Assembly: GCF_039962115.1 (NCBI RefSeq)
Contig: NZ_JAMPKJ010000050.1
Location: 1 to 43,491 of the forward strand
DNA from: Funiculus sociatus GB2-C1
GTDB taxonomy: Bacteria > Cyanobacteriota > Cyanobacteriia > Cyanobacteriales > FACHB-T130
Reading direction: 5' to 3'
Length of the DNA stretch: 43,491 bases
Both the position numbers and the translations under genes were made by a program. Each line of letters opens with the position of its first letter. Within the stretch, counting starts at the first letter, position 1. The notes under the pieces are model-generated. The model saw only the letters and a list, made by a program, of their open reading frames with translations, made no database searches and was not told where the DNA came from. This document shows, piece by piece, positions 33,153 through 42,592 of this stretch.

Positions 33153-33437
33153 TTAAGCTTCGACTTTTACACCTTTCCAGAAGGCGATGTAACCCTCAAT
33201 GTTCTTGGCTTTGTCTTTTGCCTGGGGATAGTACCAAGCCGCATCTTTATTAACCTGCCCATCGACTTCGATGGTATAATAGCTGGCTTGCCCTTTCCAG
33301 GGACAACTTGTATGGGTGTTGCTTTCTTTGAAATATTCCCGGTTGATGGAGTCGGCTGGGAAGTAGTGGTTGTTTTCCACTACTTCGGTGCGATCGCTTT
33401 CGGCTAAAATTGCACCATTCCAAACTGCTTTTGGCAT
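33153..33437 (-). CDS. DUF427 domain protein
   Basis: This 94-residue single-domain protein has the family features MPKAVWNGAILAESD, VVENNHYFPADSINREYF, TSCPWKGQASYYTIEVDG and AAWYYPQAKDKAKNIEGYIAFW. DUF427 is a small beta-sandwich with a conserved Cys-Pro-Trp-Lys-Gly. Its biochemical role is not established. It is divergent from recQ with a 64-bp gap. Confidence 0.93.
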   Translation of the reverse strand: MPKAVWNGAILAESDRTEVVENNHYFPADSINREYFKESNTHTSCPWKGQASYYTIEVDGQVNKDAAWYYPQAKDKAKNIEGYIAFWKGVKVEA

Positions 33438-33501
33438 AACTTTACTTTGCTTCGTGATCTATTAACATTATGAGGGGAAAAAGCAGAAGCCCTCGCTAAC
33501 A

Positions 33502-35664
33502 ATGTCTCAGTTTCAATCTCTCGAACACGCGCTAAAGCGATTTTTTGGCTACGATAGCTTTCGCCCCGGACAACGCCAGATAATACAACAAGCGCTCTCT
33601 AATCGGGATTTGCTGGTTGTGATGCCTACAGGCGGTGGGAAATCTTTGTGTTTTCAGCTACCAGCACTACTGAAACCAGGATTAACTGTGGTGGTGTCGC
33701 CTTTAATTGCCTTGATGCAAGATCAGGTGGAATCGTTGCAGGATAATGGAATTGGTGCGACATTCCTCAATAGTAGTCTGAGTTTGGCGCAAGTGCGATC
33801 GCGGGAACAAGACATCCTCAACTCTCGCGTAAAATTACTTTATGTTGCTCCGGAACGGCTGCTATCGGAGAAATTTCTGCCATTTTTAGATTTAGTACAG
33901 CATAAAATTGGCGTCAGTGCGATCGCAATTGATGAAGCGCACTGTGTTTCTGAGTGGGGACATGATTTTCGCCCCGAATATCGCCAGTTGCAATTGCTAC
34001 GCTATCGCTACCCAAATGTCCCCTTTTTAGCTCTCACCGCCACTGCTACCGAGCGCGTCCGCCAAGACATCATACAACAGTTGGTGCTGCGGCAACCAAA
34101 TATTCACATTGCCAGCTTTAATCGCCCGAATCTCTATTACGAAGTTCAGCCAAAACTAAAAACAGCTTACTCGCAACTTTTGCAACAAGTTCGCGCCTCT
34201 AAAGGTTCCGGAATTGTCTATTGTCTGAGTCGCAAGCGGGTCGATGAAATTGCTTTTAGGCTACAGCAAGATGGCATCAAAGCTTTACCTTATCACGCGG
34301 GACTAAGTGATGAAGACCGCACATCTAATCAAAGACGTTTTATTCGGGATGATGTGCAAGTGATGGTGGCGACAATTGCCTTTGGTATGGGCATTAATAA
34401 GCCTGATGTGCGGTTTGTAATTCATTACGACTTACCGCGCAATTTAGAAAGTTATTATCAAGAAGCAGGAAGGGCAGGACGCGATGGAGAACCTGCTAGT
34501 TGTACAATATTTTTCGGCTACGGCGATATTAAAACTATTGAATATATTATCGACCAAAAATCAGATCCGCAAGAGCAAAGAATTGCCCGTCAACAGCTAC
34601 GACAAGTTATAGATTACACTGAAGGAACCGATTGTCGTCGCACGATTCAACTAAGTTATTTTGGAGAACGTTTTGAAGGAAATTGCGGTAATTGTGATAA
34701 CTGTCGCTTTCCGAAACCTCTAGAAGATTGGACAATCGAATCCCAAAAGTTTCTCTCTTGCGTAGCGCGTTGCAAAGAAAGATTTGGGATGAATTATATC
34801 ATTGATGTGCTGCGCGGCTCGAAAAATCAGAAGATTCAGCAGAACGGACATCACGAACTTTCTACCTATGGTATTGGTACAGATAAAAGTGTAGACGATT
34901 GGAAGATGCTGGCGCGATCGCTTTTACACCAAGGACTTGTAGATCAAACCAGTGACGGTTATTCTGTCCTCAAGCTTAACGCCCTCAGCTGGGAAGTATT
35001 GCGCCGTCAGCGTGAAGTTAAAATTGCGGTTCCCACTGTCGCAGTGATAGAGGAATCACCGCAAAGAGTTGCTGAAGTGGAAATGTTGTATGAAAGACTG
35101 CGCCAGCTTCGCAAACAATTAGCAGACGAACAATCTGTCGCGCCCTACGTTGTCTTCTCAGATTCTACATTAAAGCTGATGGCGCGATCGCAACCCCAAA
35201 CTTCAACAGAATTTTCTAGACTTTCCGGCGTTGGGGAATATAAACTAGCACAGTACGGGGAACGTTTTGTAAGCGAAATCCAAGCTTATTGTAAAGAGCA
35301 AGGAATTACCCCGCAAACCCCAGTAGCAACAGCAACAACTCCGTCAAAAAATCAACCCAGTTACACCCAACTCAAAACATTGGATTTGTATATGCAAGGT
35401 TTGAGCGTTGCCGAAATAGCCCAACAACGTGACTTGCGTACAGGCACCATTGTAGATCATTTAGCTGAATTAATTGCCCTGAATCAACCAATAGATATAA
35501 ACTCAATGGTTTCCCCAGAACGTCAGCTAGAAATTTTAAAAGCTATTGAAGTTACTGCTACTGAATCTCTCACCAAAATTCGGGAATTCTTAGGGGAAAG
35601 CTATAGCTTTGATGAAATTCGACTGGTACGAGGAATGTGGAAACGAAGGAATAAAAATTTTTAA
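33502..35664 (+). CDS. recQ: ATP-dependent DNA helicase RecQ
   Basis: This 720-residue 3'-5' DNA helicase has motif 0/I with RPGQRQIIQ and MPTGGGKSLCFQLPAL, motif II DEAHCVSEWGHDFRPEY, motif III LALTATAT, motif V ATIAFGMGINKPDVR and motif VI QEAGRAGRDG. The RecQ-Ct zinc site is C-R-R (DCRR) and CGNCDNCRFP, followed by a winged helix (RCKERFGMNYIIDVLRG). An HRDC domain (about 550-605) and a C-terminal helix-turn-helix domain (SVAEIAQQRDLRTGTIVDHLAEL) complete it. All ATPase motifs are intact. It acts in recombination and restart of stalled replication forks. Confidence 0.97.
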   Translation: MSQFQSLEHALKRFFGYDSFRPGQRQIIQQALSNRDLLVVMPTGGGKSLCFQLPALLKPGLTVVVSPLIALMQDQVESLQDNGIGATFLNSSLSLAQVRSREQDILNSRVKLLYVAPERLLSEKFLPFLDLVQHKIGVSAIAIDEAHCVSEWGHDFRPEYRQLQLLRYRYPNVPFLALTATATERVRQDIIQQLVLRQPNIHIASFNRPNLYYEVQPKLKTAYSQLLQQVRASKGSGIVYCLSRKRVDEIAFRLQQDGIKALPYHAGLSDEDRTSNQRRFIRDDVQVMVATIAFGMGINKPDVRFVIHYDLPRNLESYYQEAGRAGRDGEPASCTIFFGYGDIKTIEYIIDQKSDPQEQRIARQQLRQVIDYTEGTDCRRTIQLSYFGERFEGNCGNCDNCRFPKPLEDWTIESQKFLSCVARCKERFGMNYIIDVLRGSKNQKIQQNGHHELSTYGIGTDKSVDDWKMLARSLLHQGLVDQTSDGYSVLKLNALSWEVLRRQREVKIAVPTVAVIEESPQRVAEVEMLYERLRQLRKQLADEQSVAPYVVFSDSTLKLMARSQPQTSTEFSRLSGVGEYKLAQYGERFVSEIQAYCKEQGITPQTPVATATTPSKNQPSYTQLKTLDLYMQGLSVAEIAQQRDLRTGTIVDHLAELIALNQPIDINSMVSPERQLEILKAIEVTATESLTKIREFLGESYSFDEIRLVRGMWKRRNKNF

Positions 35665-35902
35665 GGCAAAGGTTCGCCAAGAAAACCTTTACTTACCTCT
35701 GTGTTAAAAAAAATCACTTTTTTTTTTGCACGCACAGATTCCCATTCTATTAGAATACACTATTAAACTGTAAAGGTAAAGTATAAAATACTACCAATCT
35801 TAAGCCGTATGGCACAATAAAATCTGTCCTTAAAAATTGCTATTTGCTCCCCCCAAAGGAGTATGTTGGAAACACAGCGATTAGCTAGAGGAGAAATTGA
35901 GT
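35665..35902. other. Leader region of the acyl ligase gene
   Basis: 238 bp. AAAGGTT/AACCTTT around 35670-35692 can form a small stem just after recQ. Poly-A (35706-35713) and poly-T (35718-35727) tracts face each other across TCAC and form another AT-only stem. GAGGAGA at 35888-35894 is a strong ribosome-binding site for the ATG at 35903. No gene is present. Confidence 0.5.
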
Positions 35903-37858
35903 ATGTCGAAAACTCCCACCTTCCATCTCAGCGAGCGAGAGCGTGCTAACCTCAGCCATGTGGTAGATTACAGCTCAGCCCAATCTCTACCCGAAGTCTG
36001 GAAAAAAGCGCGATCGCATTTTGGGGATGCCATAGCCCTCCATGACCCCCACTCTCAACCAGAAGTTGTGCTAACTTATACCCAGCTTGCCGACAAAATT
36101 CAACAATTTGCTGTTGGATTGCAGGTATTGGGAGTAAAACCAGAATCTTGCGTAGCTTTATTTTCTGACAACAGCCCTCGCTGGTTCATTGCCGACCAAG
36201 GTATTATGACAGCGGGTGCCTTTAACGCTGTTCGCAGCGCTCAGGCAGAGCGGCAAGAGTTACTATTTATACTAGAAAATAGCGGCAGCACTGCCTTGGT
36301 AGTGGAAGATTTAAAGACGCTCTCAAAACTTTGGGAACACCTCAAAGATTTGCCAGTTCAGTTGGTAATACTACTATCCAATGAAAAACCACTCCAAGAC
36401 TCCACTGTGAAAGTGTTGAACTTTTCTGGAGTTATGGCAGCTGGTGCAAATCAATCTTTACAAAGTGTCACGCAAACCCTAGAAAGTCTGGCGACATTAA
36501 TTTATACCTCCGGCACTACAGGCAAGCCGAAAGGTGTGATGCTGAGTCATGGCAACTTGATGCACCAGTTAACCACCTTGGGAGCTGTTTTACAACCGCA
36601 TAAAGGCGATCGCGCTATCACCATTCTCCCCACTTGGCACAGTTTCGGACGTATTGGCGAATACTTTTTTCTCTCCCAAGGTTGCACCCAGATTTACAGC
36701 AACATTCGTCACATCAAGCGAGACTTCAAAGAATATAAACCTCAGTACATGGTTGGCGTTCCTCGGCTGTGGGAATCAATTTATGAAGGTGTCCAAAAGC
36801 AGTTCCGCGAACAACCAGCTAACAAACAGAAACTGGTTAACAACCTACTCAATGTAAGTCAGCGTTACATCAAGGCTCGTCGCACCTTCTCAAAGTTACG
36901 CTTAGATAATCTATCTCCCTCGCTTCCAGAAAGAATCTTGGCTGGAATACAAGCTTTAGCTTTGTATCCTATCCATGCTCTTGCTGGAAAACTCGTGTAT
37001 GAAAAAATACGCGAAGCTACAGGAGGAAAAATGAAGTATGTTCTCAGCGGCGGCGGTTCCTTAGCCATGCACTTAGAGAACTTCTTTGAAATTACCGGGC
37101 TTCAGGTACTCGTAGGGTATGGCCTTACGGAAACTTCCCCCGTCACCCACGCCCGTCGCCCTTGGCATAATCTACGAGGTTCATCCGGACAACCAATTCC
37201 CGGTACAGAAGCTAAGATTGTTGACCCGGAAACTCGTCAGCCGCTTCCTGTCGGTCAACGAGGTTTAGTGTTGTTGCGAGGTCCCCAAGTTATGCGAGGC
37301 TATTACAAAAATCCTGAAGCCACTGCTAAGGCAATTGACCCGGAAGGCTGGTTTAATAGCGGCGACTTGGGTTGGCTGACAGTGGCCAATGATGTGGTGC
37401 TGACCGGAAGGGCAAAGGATACGATTGTCTTAACTAATGGTGAAAATATCGAACCGCAGCCAATTGAAGATGCTTGTCTGCGAAGCCCTTACATCGACCA
37501 GATTACTCTAGTAGGACAAGACGAGCGATCGCTTGGTGCTTTAATTGTCCCCAATGTGGAAGCGTTGGAAAAGTGGGCAGCTTTACAAAATTTACACTTG
37601 CGTCTACCAGACCAACCATCTCCAGGCACACCAGAAATAGACCTCGATAGTAAGATCATTCAGGACTTAATCCGGCAAGAGTTGAATCGAGAGGTGCAAA
37701 ATCGCCCTGGATATCGCCCAGATGACCGTATTGGCCCGTTTAGGCTAATTTTAGAACCCTTTTCCATTGAAAATGGCATGATGACCCAAACCTTGAAAAT
37801 CAAGAGACCTGTCGTAATGGAACGCTACCGCGATATGATCGACGGGATGTTTGCCTGA
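35903..37858 (+). CDS. aas: AMP-forming long-chain acyl-ACP/acyl-CoA synthetase
   Basis: This is a 651-residue protein from ATG 35903, preferred over the TTG at 35897 because GAGGAGA lies 8 bases upstream of it. The adenylate-forming signature is LIYTSGTTGKPKGVMLSHGN. The YGLTETSP motif, the hinge FNSGDLGWL and VLTGRAKDTIVLTNGENIEPQPIE follow, with the C-terminal domain intact. Cyanobacterial homologues of this length activate free fatty acids onto acyl carrier protein and recycle membrane lipids. Whether this one uses ACP or CoA cannot be read from the sequence. It is peripheral to membranes. Confidence 0.92.
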   Translation: MSKTPTFHLSERERANLSHVVDYSSAQSLPEVWKKARSHFGDAIALHDPHSQPEVVLTYTQLADKIQQFAVGLQVLGVKPESCVALFSDNSPRWFIADQGIMTAGAFNAVRSAQAERQELLFILENSGSTALVVEDLKTLSKLWEHLKDLPVQLVILLSNEKPLQDSTVKVLNFSGVMAAGANQSLQSVTQTLESLATLIYTSGTTGKPKGVMLSHGNLMHQLTTLGAVLQPHKGDRAITILPTWHSFGRIGEYFFLSQGCTQIYSNIRHIKRDFKEYKPQYMVGVPRLWESIYEGVQKQFREQPANKQKLVNNLLNVSQRYIKARRTFSKLRLDNLSPSLPERILAGIQALALYPIHALAGKLVYEKIREATGGKMKYVLSGGGSLAMHLENFFEITGLQVLVGYGLTETSPVTHARRPWHNLRGSSGQPIPGTEAKIVDPETRQPLPVGQRGLVLLRGPQVMRGYYKNPEATAKAIDPEGWFNSGDLGWLTVANDVVLTGRAKDTIVLTNGENIEPQPIEDACLRSPYIDQITLVGQDERSLGALIVPNVEALEKWAALQNLHLRLPDQPSPGTPEIDLDSKIIQDLIRQELNREVQNRPGYRPDDRIGPFRLILEPFSIENGMMTQTLKIKRPVVMERYRDMIDGMFA

Positions 37859-37863
37859 TTCAG

Positions 37864-37985
37864 TTGGAAAGTTGAAAAGTTGGCAAGTTGAAAGTTAATA
37901 AGTTAAAAATTGGTTAAGTTTAAACCTGTAACTTTCAACTTTCAACCTTCAAACTGATCCTACGGGAACGCCGTAGGCAGAAAAA
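37864..37985. repeat. AGTTGAAAGTT inverted repeats and CCTACGG hairpin
   Basis: GTTGAAA/AAGTTG units are repeated several times at 37864-37900 and their complements (AACTTTCAAC) at 37930-37950, giving an imperfect stem-loop. At 37961-37979 CCTACGG and CCGTAGG pair around GAACG. It lies between the acyl ligase and YlqD-like genes and is probably a decayed intergenic repeat. Confidence 0.55.
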
Positions 37986-38034
37986 CTTTCTAACTTTTCT
38001 GAGTCCTCCTTTAATTTTCTCAAGTACAACGGAT

Positions 38035-38484
38035 ATGGATGTTTCTCAATCACACCTGCTGCTGAAGCGACCAGTTACTATTAAAGCGGTTGTCACTCCT
38101 CGTTGGAAGGAGGAAGCACAGCAGCAACTACAGACGCAAATTAATCAACTTGACTCTCAGCTACAACAGCTGGAGATGCAAGGACAGAGGGCAATATCGG
38201 AAATCCAAAAACAGAGTTTGCAGCCCCCTGGCCCTCAAGTGATGCAACAAATTGACAATATCCAAATCCAAGTCAATCAAAAGAAAAGTGAATTCCTAGA
38301 GCAAAAGAATCAGCTGCTGCAACAGTTGCAACAAGTGCAAATGATAGACCTCAACGACGAGGTTAACCACGGTCAAATTGAAGGCTTCTTTAAAGTTGAA
38401 CCGGGAGACAACCTGATTCAAAAAATGCAGGTAGAAATTCTTCTGCGGGATGGAATTGTCGAAGAAATTCGCGGGGAAATTTAA
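38035..38484 (+). CDS. YlqD-like coiled-coil protein
   Basis: This 149-residue cytoplasmic protein has an N-terminal beta segment (LLLKRPVTIKAVVTPRWKEEA), a long Gln-rich coiled coil (about 27-112) and a C-terminal beta region GFFKVEPGDNLIQKMQVEILLRDGIVEEI. This is the layout of the YlqD family, whose function is unknown. ATG 38035 begins MDVSQSHLLL. No clear operon partner is present. Confidence 0.85.
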   Translation: MDVSQSHLLLKRPVTIKAVVTPRWKEEAQQQLQTQINQLDSQLQQLEMQGQRAISEIQKQSLQPPGPQVMQQIDNIQIQVNQKKSEFLEQKNQLLQQLQQVQMIDLNDEVNHGQIEGFFKVEPGDNLIQKMQVEILLRDGIVEEIRGEI

Positions 38485-38492
38485 GAATTTGG

Positions 38493-38576
38493 GAATTGGG
38501 GATTGGGGATTGGAAAAAAGTCTTACCTAGTCCCCAGTCCCCAATCCCCAGTCCCTAGCCCCCAGTCCCCAGCCCC
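38493..38576. repeat. STRR heptamer tract, inverted halves
   Basis: GGGGATT units on the left (38493-38513) and CCCCAGT/CCCCAAT units on the right (about 38531-38576) face each other across a 17-base spacer. The tract fills the gap between the YlqD-like gene and the convergent lipoprotein gene and touches the latter's stop codon. It can form a long hairpin and may act as a bidirectional stop. Confidence 0.85.
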
Positions 38577-39127
38577 TATTGACAAATTTCGGTTGACCAA
38601 TCTTGATGACCCCGCCCCACACGACACTTTACCTGGGAACCAACCCAAGCTATCGTCCATTCTTGGGGCTTTTGGGCTGATGGAGAGGTTGGTGCAAATT
38701 CTACGCGATACTTAATACTACCAACAGAATCATCTGCAACCCCAGTTTGAGTAATAGTTACAACAGCTCGATCCGGTTGCGGATACTCAACCCTAACATC
38801 CCGCGATCCTCCCTCGGATTCAATGTTACCGAAAGCTGCCAGAGCGATCGCTTGCGGGTCAGTTCCCTTCAAAGATTTACCATCTTTGATATTCGTTAGA
38901 GGTATAGTTTTATACTTTTCTCTCTCTGCCTCTGCACTAACGGGGATACTTTGGCTCACCTGTGTCGTTGGCGATTGTAACCCAGGCGTAGGAGTATTAT
39001 TCGTATCTGAACCTATAGCTGGATTTATAGCTGACCGAGGGTACTGTTCACGGATGTCGCTGCAAGCACCCAAACTCAGCGTCATACTTACTAACACCAA
39101 AAGGGAAATTCCAAATTTGCCAGACAT
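38576..39127 (-). CDS. Lipoprotein, unknown function
   Basis: This 183-residue protein has a lipoprotein signal peptide, MSGKFGISLLVLVSMTLSLGAC, with the lipobox LGAC and lipidated Cys near 22. A Thr/Pro/Ser-rich linker (about 35-70) follows. A globular domain (about 75-183) includes NIESEGGSRDVRVEYPQPDRAVVTITQTG and SIKYRVEFAP. Two further cysteines lie in the C-terminal part (QVKCRVGRG and TEICQ) and could form a disulfide. It is probably attached to a membrane on the periplasmic side. I recognise no named family. Confidence 0.82.
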   Translation of the reverse strand: MSGKFGISLLVLVSMTLSLGACSDIREQYPRSAINPAIGSDTNNTPTPGLQSPTTQVSQSIPVSAEAEREKYKTIPLTNIKDGKSLKGTDPQAIALAAFGNIESEGGSRDVRVEYPQPDRAVVTITQTGVADDSVGSIKYRVEFAPTSPSAQKPQEWTIAWVGSQVKCRVGRGHQDWSTEICQ

Positions 39128-39402
39128 TAGATATAATAGAAAGTTTCAATTTAGTTCTATATATCCAATTCTAGCCAGCAGCGCCAGCGTCCGGAGGAAT
39201 CAGCGTTGTAAGGTTGTCAGCAATACAGACATATAGACCGTGGTAAGGTCTGATAGTAGGAGAGAAGCATCCCAAGCGAAAAATTTGGGATAAAGTCAGA
39301 AATTGTTCCTCGAATGCTTCGCCCCTAAGCCATCCGTCAAGATACAATATTCGTCTGGCTTTAATCTTGTTCTTGTAGACTGTCGATTCGGAAGACCACC
39401 CC

Positions 39403-40716
39403 ATGATTCACGAAGTTTTCATGCCCGCTCTTAGTTCCACGATGACCGAAGGCAAAATAGTCTCTTGGGTCAAATCTCCAGGCGACAAAGTGGAAAAAGG
39501 CGAAACCGTGGTCGTTGTAGAGTCAGACAAAGCTGATATGGATGTGGAATCCTTTTATGAAGGCTACCTGGCTACAATCATCGTACCTGCTGGGGAAGCG
39601 GCACCCGTTGGGGCAGCGATCGCGCTGGTCGCAGAAACCGAAGCCGAAATCGAAACAGCCCAACAACAGGCTCCCAGTGCTGGCAGCGCCACCCCCACAC
39701 CTGCACCAGCCCCCACTCCCCAAGAACAGCCAGCAGCCGCTACCGCAGCCGTAGAAACGCCACCAGCAGCACGGCGCAACGGACGCAGCATCATCTCACC
39801 CCGCGCCCGTAAATTAGCAAAAGAGCTGAAAGTTGATTTAAGTAACATCCAAGGCAGTGGCCCCCACGGGCGCATTGTTGCCGAAGATGTAGAAGCAGCA
39901 GCGAATAAAGGCAAACAACCTGCTGCCGCAACTGCCACACCAACAATGGTACCCGTTGCACCACAGCCAGCACCAACAGCACCAGCACCAGCACCATCTG
40001 TTAAACCCGCAGCAGCAGCCACTATACCAGCCGTTGCCGTTCCTGGTAGTGTCGTCCCCCTCAACACGCTGCAAAATGCCGTCGTGCGGAACATGGTAGC
40101 CAGTCTGCAAGTGCCTACTTTCCGCGTTGGTTACACCATCACCACCGATAACCTAGACAAACTCTACAAGCAAATTAAATCCAAGGGTGTCACCATGACA
40201 GCGCTACTCGCCAAAGCAGTAGCCGTAACCTTGCAAAAACATCCCTTGGTGAATGCCAGCTACTCAGAGCAGGGAATCCATTATCATAGTGCGATTAACG
40301 TAGCCGTAGCCGTAGCAATGGACGACGGCGGCTTAATTACGCCAGTTCTGCAAAATGCTGACCAGCAGGATATTTACTCTTTGTCCCGTACCTGGAAAGA
40401 TTTAGTAGAGCGATCGCGCAGCAAGCAGCTGCAACCCGCCGAGTACAGTTCTGGCACCTTTACCCTCTCCAATTTAGGGATGTATGGCGTAGACAAGTTT
40501 GATGCCATATTACCTCCAGGGACAGGTGCTATCTTGGCAATTGGCGCGTCGCGTCCCCAAGTCGTCGCCACCGAAGACGGAATGATGGGAGTGCGGCGAC
40601 AAATGCAGGTAAATCTGACCGCAGATCACCGAATTATCTACGGTGCAGATGGCGCAGCTTTCTTGCAAAGCTTGGCGAAGTTAATTGAAACTAACGTGCA
40701 ATCTCTGACAATGTAA
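39403..40716 (+). CDS. pdhC: Pyruvate dehydrogenase E2 (dihydrolipoamide acetyltransferase)
   Basis: This 437-residue E2 core subunit transfers the acetyl group to CoA. A single lipoyl domain (1-78) has the lipoylation site VESDKADMDVESFY (Lys in DKAD). An Ala/Pro-rich linker comes next, then the E3/E1-binding domain IISPRARKLAKELKVD...GSGPHGRIVAEDVE (about 129-165). A second Ala/Pro linker leads to the acyltransferase domain (about 225-437), ending LTADHRIIYGADGAAFL. The catalytic DHR is kept. The usual Asp two positions before the Gly is Tyr, as I recall for cyanobacterial and plastid E2 proteins. Genes for E1 and E3 are not in the window. Confidence 0.95.
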   Translation: MIHEVFMPALSSTMTEGKIVSWVKSPGDKVEKGETVVVVESDKADMDVESFYEGYLATIIVPAGEAAPVGAAIALVAETEAEIETAQQQAPSAGSATPTPAPAPTPQEQPAAATAAVETPPAARRNGRSIISPRARKLAKELKVDLSNIQGSGPHGRIVAEDVEAAANKGKQPAAATATPTMVPVAPQPAPTAPAPAPSVKPAAAATIPAVAVPGSVVPLNTLQNAVVRNMVASLQVPTFRVGYTITTDNLDKLYKQIKSKGVTMTALLAKAVAVTLQKHPLVNASYSEQGIHYHSAINVAVAVAMDDGGLITPVLQNADQQDIYSLSRTWKDLVERSRSKQLQPAEYSSGTFTLSNLGMYGVDKFDAILPPGTGAILAIGASRPQVVATEDGMMGVRRQMQVNLTADHRIIYGADGAAFLQSLAKLIETNVQSLTM

Positions 40717-40745
40717 CTTTCACTAAGGCAAAATTGGCGATTTGT

Positions 40746-40769
40746 AGGGGCATTGCCATGCCCCTACAC
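40746..40769. repeat. Short copy of the GTAGGGGCAT palindrome
   Basis: GTAGGGGCAT and ATGCCCCTAC pair around TGCC, a 10-bp stem. It is the same family as the centre of the element at 6978-7111. It lies between the convergent E2 and EAL genes and could terminate both. Confidence 0.75.
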
Positions 40770-40799
40770 AGGAAATTGACGGTTAATAAATCCATGCAC

Positions 40800-42065
40800 C
40801 TAAATTTCCAAGGCAAAATCTGCATACATTGCAACACACAGAATAAACAGTTGGTTGTTGGCATCATGGAAGCGGGCTGAGACAGTGACGCACAAATCTC
40901 CTGACGGTCGCGGTACATAAGGGTCGGTCGTATAATAAGCAAATTGTGCTTCCAGCAAAAGATAATAATATTCCTTTAGCGAGTGATCGGTGCCTTTAAC
41001 GGGCGCAGGAAAAATAATTGTCTTTTGTGGTTGCAAGTGCCGCAGGTTGCAGATGCAGTCGCTGACTTGTATGCCCGTTTCATCCAAAACGTGGATCGAT
41101 TCCACTGAGGGATAATGTCCAATGATTTCGTTCAATTGCCGATCGAAATCTTCCACCTGAGTTGTGGTCAATTCCCTCAAGCAAGCGTCCACAGTCGCCA
41201 AGCGTTCCTCCTGCTTGGATTTGCGGGCTTTGATTTTAGCCAGCTTATGGCTTTTGAATTTGTTTGCGGTGTCGTTGATAGTGTCTTGGAAGCCGTTGTC
41301 CCGTTCGGCATCAATGGCGTGGGGTCTGGCAAAATAATAGCCTTGTAGCAAGTCCGCACCTAATTCTAGGACTGCGATCGCTTCCTCCTGGCATTCTATC
41401 CCTTCCGCGATTACCCAACCGCCGATTTTTTCCGACAACATGACCAGCGACTTGAAAATCTGCTGCTTGTGGTATTCGTTGTGAATATTTTGTACCAAAC
41501 TGCGGTCGATTTTCAAAATGTCCGGCTTGATAAAAGCAATGCGGTCAAGGTTGGAGTGACCGCAACCTATGTCATCCAGCGCTACTAAAAAGCCATGCTG
41601 CTTGTAGCTGTCCACCATCCGACTCAACGCTTTGATGTCGTCGATGTGCGACTCCAGAATTTCGATGACGATGTTGTGCGGATTTAGATTTAAGTGTTCC
41701 ACCACATCCAGCAGTTCGCCGCAGCCCTTTAAGTCACTAACCACCGTAGAAGGGTGAAAATTCAAAAACAAAATCAGCTTTGGGTTGGCAGCATGGAGGC
41801 GCAGGAAGTTTTCCGCAGCCGTTTTGCTGCACAGCTTGTCTAAATCTAGGATGGTGTCCAAAACAGCAGCTAAGCCGAAAAGAGTGTCGGGAGAAATAAG
41901 CGAACCGCCCTCCCCAATGCCTCGCGCTAACGCTTCCAGTCCAATAACATCTCTTCTACGGATTGAAACGATTGGCTGGAAATGAGGTTGCAGGCGCTTG
42001 TTTTGAATAATATCGCGGATGCAACAGCGGGGGGAATTATCAGAATCGACATTGGCAACTTGCAT
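40800..42065 (-). CDS. EAL-domain protein with YkuI-like C-terminal sensor region
   Basis: In this 421-residue cytoplasmic protein the EAL domain comes first (about 20-255): VIGLEALARG, LFLNFHPSTV, VIEILESH, VALDDIGCGHSNL, ILKIDRSLV, VIAEGIECQEEA and LQGYYFARP. All metal and catalytic positions seem kept, so c-di-GMP hydrolysis is likely. A Lys/Arg-rich helix (about 268-300) connects to a PAS/Cache-like C-terminal domain (about 310-421, with IHVLDETGIQVSDCICN and FAYYTTDPYVPRPSGDLCVTVS). The same order occurs in Bacillus YkuI and related proteins. There is no GGDEF domain. It is a separate type from the two GGDEF-EAL proteins at 16457 and 20457. Confidence 0.92.
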   Translation of the reverse strand: MQVANVDSDNSPRCCIRDIIQNKRLQPHFQPIVSIRRRDVIGLEALARGIGEGGSLISPDTLFGLAAVLDTILDLDKLCSKTAAENFLRLHAANPKLILFLNFHPSTVVSDLKGCGELLDVVEHLNLNPHNIVIEILESHIDDIKALSRMVDSYKQHGFLVALDDIGCGHSNLDRIAFIKPDILKIDRSLVQNIHNEYHKQQIFKSLVMLSEKIGGWVIAEGIECQEEAIAVLELGADLLQGYYFARPHAIDAERDNGFQDTINDTANKFKSHKLAKIKARKSKQEERLATVDACLRELTTTQVEDFDRQLNEIIGHYPSVESIHVLDETGIQVSDCICNLRHLQPQKTIIFPAPVKGTDHSLKEYYYLLLEAQFAYYTTDPYVPRPSGDLCVTVSARFHDANNQLFILCVAMYADFALEI

Positions 42066-42592
42066 GGGTGAAAATTTACTAGCAATTTCTAGCAGACATC
42101 AAGTTGAAACCGCAGGAATGCAGTTACTGTCTCTAGCAATTCTTGATTGGGTGCAATACATCTCTAGGAACATGGCAATGCCATGTCCCTATCAAGCTGG
42201 ACTGAACGTCAGAACTGCCATATATTCCACTGAAAAACTCTATACAGGGCAATATGGTTTACTTAATGTGTGCGATATTCAAGTCCAATGAACCCTGGCG
42301 ATTGCTGCTTTCCTACTTCTTTTATATTACAGGGCAATCTTTGAAAGAACTGTATCATCCTTACAGCTTTACCTCATCGACACTTAGGGAATATATTTGG
42401 TAAATATAGGATGTTATTTTAAAAACAATAATTCTTTTGTTAAAATTTTTGTTTGGTGTTTCCTACCAAAATTAGCCGATTGGTGTCACCTCTCAATTAT
42501 GCAACGCCCGTTTTTCGGTGTTTTCTCGGTTGTTGTTTTAAACCTTGATCAGCCAAGCTCTTAATCGAAGAGTATTATCAAGTTTGATTCAA
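42066..42592. other. Spacer with a mutated palindrome copy
   Basis: This 527-bp spacer separates the divergent EAL gene (minus) and the small secreted protein gene (plus). At 42166-42190 AGGAACATGGCA and TGCCATGTCCCT pair with one mismatch around a single A, a third member of the palindrome family of 7028. A 90-codon frame starting at 42019 overlaps the EAL gene and is not considered real. Promoters of both genes must be here. Confidence 0.5.

Noticed and set aside
39564-40094. A 176-codon minus-strand frame opposite the E2 gene
   Set aside because: It is the antisense of the Ala/Pro-rich linkers, and its Ala/Gly-rich composition is an artefact of that.
39403-40716. Inactive E2 because HxxxDG reads HRIIYG
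   Set aside because: I recall the Tyr at this position in cyanobacterial and plastid E2 proteins, so it is not evidence of loss of function.
42019-42291. A 90-codon plus-strand gene
   Set aside because: It overlaps the start of the EAL gene on the opposite strand, spans a palindrome repeat, and has no recognisable protein features.
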